This document shows, one piece after another, positions 55,856 through 64,000 of a DNA stretch of 64,000 bases (position 1 is the first letter of the stretch; the number at the start of each line of letters is the position of its first letter). A program made the translations under genes and the position numbers. Origin of the DNA: Crataegus laevigata. Lineage: Eukaryota; Streptophyta; Magnoliopsida; Rosales; Rosaceae. The stretch lies in the NCBI GenBank assembly GCA_963580275.1, contig OY756945.1:18629501-18693500 (forward strand). The letters run 5' to 3'. The notes below the pieces were generated by a model. It searched no databases, was not told the origin of the DNA, and saw only the letters and a program-made list of their open reading frames with translations.

Positions 55856-57452
55856 AAAAAAAAAAATCCAGTGTGGTTACAAATAATATACCACATTGAA
55901 GGCCCGTGTTGGTTTAATATTTTTACAACATGCTAACTAAGTCCGTGGTATTAGATTATTTTATCATAACAGGTCGCTATTTGCTTGTTATAAAATATTA
56001 TTATCCACAACATGCTCACCAAGCCTGTGATATATTTTCACTTTTTATCACGCACACATAAAGTCCATGGTAAAATTGTCGTGGCAGATGAGCTACTATG
56101 TTCGAATGTCAACATTCCTTTCATCTTTCCATAACTAATCAAATTTTATTAGAAAATAATTAATTGCTATTTTCCAATTAAGCTAAGCTGTAAAATGGCA
56201 CCACATCATGGATGGAGGACCACTTTCCTGTCACGAAGATACATCCTGACTATCTTTATGTATCTCCTGATGTAAATAAATTATTTTCTAAACTTGTACA
56301 TTACGAACTTTAATATATAGTGTAGTAGATGAAAATTTGTGATTCTACACAGGCTTAATTTTAGATATATGGAAATGAATTCTCCAAAATGTAGAAGATC
56401 CAGCATGCCATGAAATTCAAAGCTATGTGTTCACAGCAGAAAATCAGATGCAAATCAAAGGGATCATATAGATGAATCTCAAAAAATATGTCAGTTATAT
56501 TGTCATTGGCCCACAGACACTGTATACATCTTTATTTTTCTTTCACCTAATCCTTAAATTAAGAATTACTTGAAACCTAATTTCTATTTTGTTAATATCT
56601 TGTCTGATTGATTTGATCCGGAACAATCTAGACATTTTTTCTAATGAAGGACCCCTTTTATGTTTCAACTAAAAAAAGGCCCCTTTTATGCAAAAATAAA
56701 TAAAAATAAATAAAACCAACATTTAGGTAATTGGACAATATTAAAAGTCAGAATTCTTGTGCAGCTGTTCAATTTACAATATTGGATGCAAATTGTAATA
56801 GAAAGGTAATTAACTAGTAATTAAGCATACTAAATTAGTATTGTTTACGTGAGGGTCATGTGCAATCTGGTCTACTACAAACCCTAGAAAACAAGACCAG
56901 TACTCGAGGCCTTCAGTCTGAGAAATAAGTACTCCATCGAAGCATATTCTTTCAAAGAAAAAACTGCTACTTATAAACCCTAATTATTGTATTGATCTCC
57001 TTTGCCCACCTATGCCTACTATTCCCTCTTGTCACGTAATAGTAAACCTTTAACTAAAAGGCTGCATGCTCTTTATATTTTCTTTCTCCTTTTAATTTTA
57101 TTTACTACAACTTGCACATGCAAAAAGAAATTGTGCAGCATGTCAAATAATCACGTATATCCACAACAAGACAATCTCTCCCAACATGGGATCTGATTAA
57201 CTTTCCCCACAGCCATCTGATCTATTTGTTTCATTTACCCTTTTCACCTCAAATCTTCTTTTTGCCACCTTTGTGCGCACTAAGTAAATTAATTATATTA
57301 TATTTTATACAGTATCAAATAACTTTTTTATTTGGCAGCCTTTGTAGTAGTAGTAGTAGTATGTGTGATGTAGCATCAACCTTTGTAGCTCTCTTGTTGC
57401 TCAATCATCAATACCATGATCAAAATTTTTAAGTCTCCTTTAGAAACTGTGC

Positions 57453-57455
<3 letters not shown>
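55856..57455. other. Upstream intergenic region of the MYB gene
   Basis: About 1.6 kb of AT-rich sequence with no convincing ORF. A gtagtagtagtagtag run lies at about 57345. Regulatory elements cannot be assigned with confidence. Confidence 0.4.

Positions 57456-57495
<40 letters not shown>
57456..57495. repeat. (GA)n microsatellite in the MYB promoter
   Basis: 40-bp GA run just upstream of a TATA-like sequence. Confidence 0.95.
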
Positions 57496-57496
<1 letters not shown>

Positions 57497-57501
57497 ATCA
57501 T

Positions 57502-57509
57502 TATATATA
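57502..57509 (+). promoter_or_regulatory. Putative TATA box of the MYB gene
   Basis: TATATATA about 150 bp before the start codon. The transcription start would then fall near 57535-57545, leaving a leader of about 120 bp that includes the CT/CA repeat. Confidence 0.5.
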
Positions 57510-57603
57510 CTTATAAGTGGTAGTTGGGTTTTCATCTTCCATCAAGAAGGTTGAAAGAAACCCAGAATAGCATCCTCTCTGCATAACTTAGTTTCCCAAA
57601 GTA

Positions 57604-57652
<49 letters not shown>
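57604..57652. repeat. (CT)n(CA)n compound microsatellite in the MYB 5' UTR
   Basis: About 26 bp of CT followed by about 23 bp of CA, ending nine bases before the start codon. Confidence 0.95.
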
Positions 57653-57653
<1 letters not shown>

Positions 57654-57660
57654 TGGCTCA

Positions 57661-58760
57661 ATGGCTTCTGTGACAAAAGAGTCGGTCAATAGAAGAAAAG
57701 TGAAAGGAGGGGAAGCCATGAAAAACACAAAAAGGAAAGTCAACAAGGGGGCATGGACAACAGAAGAAGATCAAAAACTGGCTGAAGCTATTGAAATACA
57801 CGGTGCAAAAAGGTGGAAGACAATTGCATCTGAAGCAGGTATATACACTTGTCATAATTAAGCTGAAATTGATTAAATAACTTCTTGATCACATTACACT
57901 TTTTAATGAATAATGATCAAGAGCTTAAAAGGGTCTTAATTTTGATTGATGCAGGCCTCAATAGGTGTGGCAAGAGTTGCAGGCTAAGATGGTTGAACTA
58001 TCTCAGACCAAACATCAAGAGAGGCAACATATCTGACCAAGAAGAGGACTTGATCGTTAGACTTCACAAACTTCTTGGAAATAGGTACCATGGATTTCAA
58101 ATGATAATTAGCATCAAAAGTTTGAAGTATATAAATTCTGTCTGAGTGATACGGGGCGTTCTATTGGGGTCTAGGTTCCCTCCAATTGCTCACAGCATGC
58201 AGGAACTAGACTGTTGTAGCAGTCTGATGACTTCGCCATGACATATAATTTTGCCCGCCTAATCCTCTGCCCTTGCCTATTTCAGACTGAAAAACAAAAA
58301 CGTTAATCTACATGGATTATGATTTATGATAGTGTGTTTTGCATGATTATTAATTACTTACAAAATTTATCTTTCTCTTATGAATTTTTATTTTCTTATT
58401 AGGTGGTCTTTAATTGCCGGACGATTGCCTGGTCGAACAGATAATGAAATAAAAAACTACTGGAATTCTCATTTGAGCAAAAGAATGAGCCAAAAGGAAA
58501 AGCAAAATGGAGCCAAGTTAACAAGAAAAATGATCTCTACAGATCATCAGAAGGATCATGTACAAATGAAAGAAGATGCATCGTTGCAAGAGGCTGCTAC
58601 TAGTACTAGTACTACTAGTGCTGCATCTAAAGGAGGTGATCAAAACTCCAACATTAATATTGATGTGGATGATTTCTTTGATTTCTCCAATGAGGGTTCT
58701 TTGAATTTGGAATGGGTGAGCAAGTTCCTTGAACAAGATGATGACAGATGGCTTAACTGA
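57661..58760 (+). CDS. R2R3-MYB transcription factor (bHLH-interacting type)
   Basis: Three exons: 57661-57838, 57955-58084 and 58403-58760, giving 221 residues. All introns are gt...ag and split codons at the two positions usual for R2R3-MYBs. R2 (about 23-73) has the Trp triplet (GAWTTEED, KRWKTIA, RLRWLNY). R3 (about 76-124) has Ile in place of the first Trp, as usual, then NRWSLIAG and NYWNSHL. The bHLH contact signature DLxxRxxxLxxxxxxLxxxR is complete in R3 (DLIVRLHKLLGNRWSLIAGR). R3 ends DNEIKNYWN rather than the ANDVKNYWN of anthocyanin-type MYBs, pointing to the TT2/WER-like group. The C-terminus is acidic with FDFSNEGSLNLEWVSKFLEQ. Nuclear DNA-binding regulator, probably in a MYB-bHLH-WD40 complex for flavonoid or epidermal traits; the exact subgroup is not resolved. 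Confidence 0.93.
58428..58448 (+). promoter_or_regulatory. Candidate miR858 target site in MYB exon 3
   Basis: The 21-mer cctggtcgaacagataatgaa, coding for PGRTDNE, pairs with the conserved miR858 family through the ggtcgaacaga core. The differences from a perfect site are two mismatches at its 5' end and two G:U pairs. miR858 is known to target this position in many R2R3-MYBs. Confidence 0.65.
58461..58482 (+). promoter_or_regulatory. Candidate miR828 target site in MYB exon 3
   Basis: TGGAATTCTCATTTGAGCAA followed by AA matches the complement of the conserved miR828 (TGGAATACTCATTTGAGCAA then GA) except at two positions. miR828 is a 22-nt microRNA that triggers phased siRNAs from MYB transcripts. 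Confidence 0.75.
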
Positions 58761-58918
58761 TCAAGTTGGTGCAGTTCATGCTAATTAATCAGGGTTGTAT
58801 GTGAATATATTTCACCATCTGTCAACTATTTTTCCCTTTTCTTTTCTTATTAGGTTATATATATGATGACTCTAGCTCTGATGGAGTTCATGACCGTGCG
58901 CTGAAAGTATTGTACATC

Positions 58919-58924
58919 AATAAA
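58919..58924 (+). terminator. Polyadenylation signal of the MYB gene
   Basis: AATAAA 159 bases after the stop codon. Confidence 0.55.
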
Positions 58925-59380
58925 CTTGGATGAATTGAGTTCTGCCTTCTCTCCTACACATAGATACTTGGATGAATATGTACAATATTTTCGGTAAATA
59001 AAGTCGTTAATGGTATGAAATAGCTAAACGATTCTTTTATTTAGTTATATTTTATTTTTATTTTTATAAATATGATAACAGAATGAGCTGGAAAATTGTA
59101 TCAAAAAAGGGTGAAATCTAAAAAAATGGATGGTTCACATTGTGTAGTGGTGGGAGCACTCCTTCAAATGTATGATTACTCTCATGTTACGTGGACTTAA
59201 ATCTCCAAAGTACATCTGGATGCCAACCTGGGTTGATCATCTTATTATATTTTAGGCTGCGATTTGGAGAGACTTAAGCAAAATAAACATGTCAATCCAT
59301 CCGGTAGACAAGGCCGGTTATGAGATTTTTGAAGTCCAGGGCAACACAAAGAAATATGCCTTCAATTCATATAAGAAAAA
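58925..59380. other. Intergenic, downstream of MYB
   Basis: AT-rich with no ORF or repeat identified. Confidence 0.5.
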
Positions 59381-59529
59381 GGGAGATTATATTCACACAC
59401 ATCAAATTACTTCTCCCACACCTTTTTAATTTTTTAATATTTTTCTATCAAGTGTTAGTGGTGTGTAGAAAATATTAAAAAATAAAAAATGTGTGAGAGA
59501 AGTAATTTGGGGTGTGAATATAATCTCTC
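59381..59529. mobile_element. MITE with about 45-bp TIRs and 8-bp TSD
   Basis: Arms: gggagattatattcacac...caaattacttctcccacacc and the reverse of ...gtgtgagagaagtaatttgg...gtgtgaatataatctctc. Flanked by aagaaaaa at 59373-59380 and 59530-59537. Almost entirely arm sequence, so it folds into a near-perfect hairpin. The 8-bp TSD suggests hAT. Confidence 0.82.
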
Positions 59530-59803
59530 AAGAAAAAATATTTGTTTTCACACGCAATACTTTGATAAAATTATATTTAGAAAAAAACACTTCAAGCTCA
59601 ATAATTTATAAACAGGAAAAAAAATAATTTATTTTGTATTGAGAGAAGGGAACCAAACAACTAGATAGATGATGAGTTTTCTTCCCCCTTTATCTGAACT
59701 TTCAAATTATTTTTATAAAATCGTGAGGTATTTTATCTTACCAATATTGTCAATCTGGGACTAAAAAAATTCATATTTTCGAGTCATTAATTGATATGTA
59801 TAA

Positions 59804-60088
59804 TGTCACATCATGGCCCAGGCGCAGCCACCTCCTGGGCTCGCTCCACCACCGTAACACGATATTGTTCGCTTTGGGCCCTGACCAAGCCCTCACGGTT
59901 TTGTTTCCGGGAACTCATGAGCAACGTCCCAGGAGGTCACCCATCCTGTGATTGCTCTAGCCCCATTCTCGCTTAACTTCGGAGTGCCTACGGAACCCGA
60001 AGCCAGTGCGCTCCCAAAAGGCCTCGTACTAGGTAGGGATGAGAATATACATTTAAGGATCACTCCCTGGGCGATGTGGGATGTCACA
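59804..60088 (-). mobile_element. Solo LTR of a Cassandra TRIM retrotransposon with TSD tataa
   Basis: On minus it starts TGTGACATCCCACATCGCCC and ends ATGTGACA, 285 bp, flanked by tataa at 59799-59803 and 60089-60093. Its middle is 5S rRNA-like. Cassandra elements are terminal-repeat retrotransposons in miniature that carry a 5S-derived Pol III promoter in each LTR. No second LTR is present, so this is a solo LTR from recombination. Confidence 0.93.
59910..60030 (-). other. 5S rRNA-like segment within the Cassandra LTR
   Basis: The minus strand has actccgaagttaagcgag (59968-59985; 5S A-box region) and gatgggtgacctcctggga (59927-59945; 5S C-box region), both nearly identical to plant 5S rRNA. 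Flanking parts have diverged from 5S, so this is a retrotransposon-borne promoter, not a functional rRNA gene. Confidence 0.85.
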
Positions 60089-60093
60089 TATAA

Positions 60094-60820
60094 GCAATGA
60101 ATGAGCATCAAATTAAACCTAGTAGACTAGTATTGGTAAAACCATACATATATTAATTTATTGAAAGCTTTTGACACATTTTTTTTTATTGAAAGCTAAT
60201 GTTAGGGAGGCCAAATTGTTAAATCAAATTTTGTAAATCATATGACTAGTTGTTAATGATTGGACTATTACATAAGTATTAATTAACGTGCTTATTTTCT
60301 TGGTGACACGTCATATGGTTTGTAAATTTTGGTCTACCTAACATTACTCTTTATTGAAGGTTAGAATTGAATTGGAATGCACGTCTAAAAATTGCAACCC
60401 ACATACTAACAACTAGTAGTTATAAGTTGAACAAGAGGTTAAAAAATAAATTAACAAAACAGAAATTTGTAAAAATTGCAAAGTGCAAAAGCACACAACA
60501 TTTCAATCCCACGACACCCCCACCCCCAACAAATTTTTTTTTTATAAATATCAAGAAGTGGAGCAAAAACCACTCCTTGTTAAACTTCTTGATCATTTAG
60601 CCAAATTTATAAATTTATACTCTTCTGAAAGCATATATGAATTAATATACTACCCCAACATTTTTGCGCTCCTAATTTTTTGAGGCCCCAGATGATTGCC
60701 CTGTTCGCACTAGGCCATGGCTAGCCTATAGACGGAAGAAAGGAAAAAGTCCACACTCATTTTCTCCTTCTCTTTCTTAACACTCGTTTATTTTCATTAA
60801 TTCTTGTTCGATTTAAAAAT
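60094..60820. other. Intergenic, AT-rich
   Basis: No gene or repeat identified. Short ORFs are low-complexity. Confidence 0.5.
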
Positions 60821-60967
60821 TAAGAAAAAAATAGCTTGAAAATTTTGAGTTTTAACAATAAAGACAAAATAAAAGGAAAAATGAATAGTACCAGAATTGA
60901 CTTTTTGTGTAAAAATACAGTTTTTCGTTAAGGTAAACAGTACCATGAGTTTTTCGTTAAAGTTTCC
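60821..60967 (-). mobile_element. MITE family M1, copy 4
   Basis: Inverted relative to copy 3. Shares the gaattgactttttgtgtaa core and the gtttttcgttaaagtttcc end. Confidence 0.72.
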
Positions 60968-62003
60968 TTAATTAAATCCAAATAATAGAAATAAACAAAG
61001 TGCACAAGAGAGAAAAAAAATAGTACTTCTGAATAAAAAAAGTTAAACCAATTATACTCCCCCGACAGGGACCGAGGATAAACATACAAGACACTCTCAT
61101 GTCCTTTTATATACACATACATACATGTACAGTACAATATCTGCAAAGTGCAGAACAATGAAGCTGCAGGCTGAATAATAAGGCATTTGAAAGAGGATGA
61201 AGAGAAGCATTATCACTGAAGGGCTTGTCATGTAGTTCCCAGTTGGTTATAGAGATTCCTTTTTTTAGTGGAGGATTTGAAGCAATGATAGCCAAGAGTA
61301 ATAATAAAAGAGAAATTGACTTTGTCCATATTATTGTACGGACAATTGCTAGGGCATAATCATAAATGTGTATCATAAGAGAAAAGTTGAATGCTTTTTG
61401 AAGCTTACCATTTGCCTGCCAGATTTTCCCGGGACAAATCTTTAATTTGTTCCACAGTTAACCGTGCTTTCTTTTCCTTTTTTTACTTTTTGACGAAAAA
61501 ATGTTCTCGAAATTTACATTTGGTCAATCGAACTTAAGACTTATCACTTATAAATTAAGAAAAATACTATTAAACTATAATACTAAATGACAACTGTAAT
61601 TTCTTATTCATCAGAAAATTGCAACCAGATGTTAATTAACACGAATAAACTGTGTGTTTTACTATTTTTTGTTTTTTTTAATTCGATCTAAATCTAGCTG
61701 GACACAAGTCACCGACAAAAACTAGTCGTGAAATCGTGATTCATGCTTAATAGTAGTGTTAAAGACACCAAAACAAATTTCAACATCCAATAACAGTATC
61801 TCATTTGTTTTATGGACAAGTGTTAGCTGTTGAGTTTCATTTGTGAGTGTCGACCCACCATTAGTGTCCGCCTCTTACTTTTAGAATTTCGAGGAGAATG
61901 ACTTACATAACACAAAAACAATATAAATGATTACCAATTAAAGAGATGTGGCCCTTTTAGCCTAAATAATTGTTCATGTTGCATCAATAAAGGTACACAA
62001 ATT
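60968..62003. other. Intergenic, no gene recognised
   Basis: A minus ORF at 61107-61376 has a hydrophobic stretch but no family resemblance. The rest is AT-rich. Confidence 0.45.
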
Positions 62004-62228
62004 GGGAAAAGGATCCTCGCCGGATCCTTTTCATAAGGATCTTAGGAATTTCGTGATCATGATCGTCATCGTACATCGTGCGATCAGAAATTATTTTAAA
62101 TTTTAAAATTTAAAATTAAATATAAATAGTACCTAATGCAAAATTGACCGCACGATGTACGATGAACGATCACGATCACAGAATTCTTATGATCCCCAAA
62201 AAAATGATCCGGCGAGGATCCTTTCCCG
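62004..62228. mobile_element. MITE with GGATCCTCGCCGGATC TIRs
   Basis: The left end gggaaaaggatcctcgccgg and right end (reverse) cgggaaaggatcctcgccgg are inverted repeats. A second inverted pair (ttgtga/cgatcatgatcg; tgatcgtgatcgttcatcg) lies inside. Flanked by acaaatt at 61997-62003 and 62229-62235. No coding content. Confidence 0.78.
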
Positions 62229-62348
62229 ACAAATTGAGTTAGGCAGAGAAGTAGGACCCAAACATTTGTTTCTTATACCTTTCACATTTTTAACTTCAAT
62301 TCCTATAAATTCGATTTGTCTATTATGTCACTCCATTAATTCATATCA

Positions 62349-63802
62349 GGGTTTTTTTATCACAAATTATCTTTGAAATTAATCATCACCATCAAGATGG
62401 TCCTTGAAATTGAAAATCAATCAATATAGCCCCTGAAAATAGGTGTCTCAATGTGGTTCTTCCATCACCATTATGTTCAAAAATCTATTAAGTGCTGATG
62501 TGGCACATAAATGGGTTATATAAGTCCATTTTTCTCATAAATAATCCTTGAAATTGACCCATGCCATCAAAATGGTCTCTGAAATTGACCCGCGACATCA
62601 AAATGGTCTCTGAAATTGAAAATTGATCAATGCAGTCCCTCAAGTAAGTCTCAAATTAATGTAGTCATTCACCAAATTAAACCTGAATCGAGATCAACTT
62701 TGATGACGGCTTGGCCTATTGGCAACGACTTCTAGGCAATCAACATCCACTGGCAGAGCCACATTAAGGGCTATCCTGGGCTATAGCCTAGGTAGCTTTC
62801 AATGAAAAATAAAATTTTGCATGTAATTTTTATTAATTTTCAAATGTAACCCACCATATATTTAGTCTCTGATCCGAATTCTTTTGCTTTAATTATATAA
62901 TACATTTTACAAGCAATCTCTTTTTCTAACATCAATTTTCTCATCACTTCTTGTACATGTACAAATTTGGATTTGTTTGAATTTTCACCTGTATTTGTTT
63001 AATAACGAAATTCTTGGCTCACTTTGTGAAAATTTTCTTAAGCTAGCTAGTAATGTGAAAAATACAATATCAAGTTCCTTTGTTTATATATTTAGATCTT
63101 TAAGCTAGCCCACCTGGTGAAAATTTTCTAGCTCCGCCATTGTCAACATCCTCACAACCTTAACCTTGGAGAGCTTGTTCGGCACGTCCTTGGAGGTCTA
63201 GTGATGCAAAAAACAACGAGGTCTGCCTTGAGATAATGGAGTTATAACCGAGGTGAGTCCATTGTTAGTTGAAAACTATTTCCACATCCCCTCTTAGGCC
63301 TTGGTTAAGCCTTGTGCCTTTGAGAATTTATGCAAGGGAGGTCTCTTCGGAGTAGGCTCTACTATAAGAAAAAAAAAATCCATTGTTCAAAAAGGAATTT
63401 AGACAATTTTTTTTAATTATTTATTAAACCCACATCAGCACATAACAAATTTTTTTTACAGAATTGTGGCGGAATGATTATATTGATTTGCGACACCTAT
63501 TTTCAAGGACTGCATTGATTGATTTTCAATTTCAGGGACCATACTGATGTTATGGGTCAATTTCAGGGACCATCTTGATGGTGTGGGTCAATTTGAGGGA
63601 CCATTTGTGATAAAAACCCATAAATCTTGTGGGCCCATTTATGTGTCATATCAGCACTTAACGAAATTTTTAACAAAATTGTGACGGAAAGACCACATTG
63701 ATTTGTGACACCTATTTTCAGGGCTATATTGATTGATTTTTAATTTCAAGAACCATCTTGATGGTGAGGGTCAATTTCAAGGATGATTTCTGATAAAAAC
63801 AA
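62349..63802. mobile_element. Long-TIR MULE-like non-autonomous element
   Basis: The outer about 190 bp on each side are inverted repeats built of repeated ggaccatcttgatgg / ccatcaagatggtcc and cctgaaaataggtgtc units. Near-identical 9-bp flanks ttcatatca (62340-62348) and ttaatatca (63803-63811) suggest a MULE-type TSD with one change. There is no transposase. The interior holds a nested hAT-like element at 62748-63142. Confidence 0.65.
62748..63142. mobile_element. hAT-like MITE nested in the MULE-like element
   Basis: The ends CACTGGCAGAGCCA and (reverse) CAATGGCGGAGCTA are inverted repeats. A perfect 8-bp TSD tcaacatc lies at 62740-62747 and 63143-63150. 395 bp, AT-rich interior, no ORF. 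An 8-bp TSD is typical of hAT elements. Confidence 0.82.
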
Positions 63803-64000
63803 TTAATATCAATATTATTTCTAAGAATGAATATACATAGTCATAACTTCTCTGCAAGTACATTAAAAATTTCAACCTATCTATCTAAACACTTGAAAAA
63901 TTATCTTACAATCTAATGTATGGTATCCACTGGATAAATAACGGAGTGAATGCGCAGCAAGTAATGCAATAAATAAAGATCCAACAGTCATGGATCCTAA

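Noticed and set aside
59910..60030. Genuine 5S rRNA gene
   Set aside because: Only the internal promoter boxes match well; the segment lies inside a TSD-flanked Cassandra LTR.
59791..60111. ORFs over the Cassandra LTR
   Set aside because: Shadows of 5S-like and LTR sequence.
61107..61376. Small secreted-peptide gene on minus
   Set aside because: A hydrophobic run is present but no conserved C-terminal peptide motif or plausible context.
1..64000. CRISPR array, operons, tRNA genes or prokaryotic mobile elements
   Set aside because: No spaced identical repeats, no tRNA cloverleaf noticed, and the sequence is plant nuclear DNA with introns and LTR elements.

Overview
This is a nuclear plant sequence, almost certainly from a eudicot. 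Transposon families and a Cassandra element of the type I associate with Rosaceae (Malus/Pyrus) make that family the best guess, but this is inference. The genes are plant-type: a membrane-anchored extensin-like protein and a three-exon R2R3-MYB, plus remnants of a LOG cytokinin-activating gene and a Sec61-beta-like gene. The intergenic DNA is AT-rich with GA, CT, CA and AT microsatellites. I see no bacterial, organellar, CRISPR or tRNA features.

Layout. 1-863 is the end of a long-terminal-repeat (LTR) element. 864-5331 is a gene island with a minus-strand hydroxyproline-rich membrane protein (3888-4367) and its GA-rich leader. 5332-11109 holds a MULE-type MITE with a 9-bp target-site duplication (TSD), a broken copia LTR with a tRNA-Met primer site, and a gypsy-type LTR invaded by a solo copia LTR. 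11600-53622 is a transposon nest. It contains two related CACTA elements (about 11600-15973 and about 40290-53622), two Tat-lineage Ty3 elements (16971-36883 and 43457-53531, both on the minus strand), a young pol-less LTR element inside the first Tat element (25644-35169), two solo LTRs of that same young family (12491-14744 and 37253-39235), another solo copia LTR (49962-51779) and an RTE-type LINE piece. A frameshifted LOG first exon lies at 16641-16760. 53626-64000 is a second gene island with a Sec61-beta-like small ORF, the R2R3-MYB gene (57661-58760), a solo Cassandra LTR carrying 5S rRNA-like promoter sequence (59804-60088) and several MITEs, including a hAT-like element nested in a long-TIR MULE-like element (62349-63802).

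Insertion order can be read from intact TSDs: ttagg for the first Tat element, gaata for the element inside it, gttgt for the second Tat element, cgagg and atatg for the two solo copia LTRs, gtcat and gtcac for the two solo LTRs of the young family, and tataa for Cassandra. Most coding sequence in 11.6-53.6 kb is decayed transposon protein.

Most notable: (1) the pol-less LTR element carries head-to-head accessory ORFs, one antisense and coiled-coil-like, one sense, separated by a promoter-like spacer; (2) the second Tat element carries an unrelated antisense ORF before its 3' LTR; (3) a LINE reverse-transcriptase fragment replaces an exon of the second CACTA copy exactly at a splice acceptor; (4) the MYB gene has apparent sites for both miR858 and miR828. 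No single previously unknown system can be proven from sequence alone; item 1 is the best candidate.
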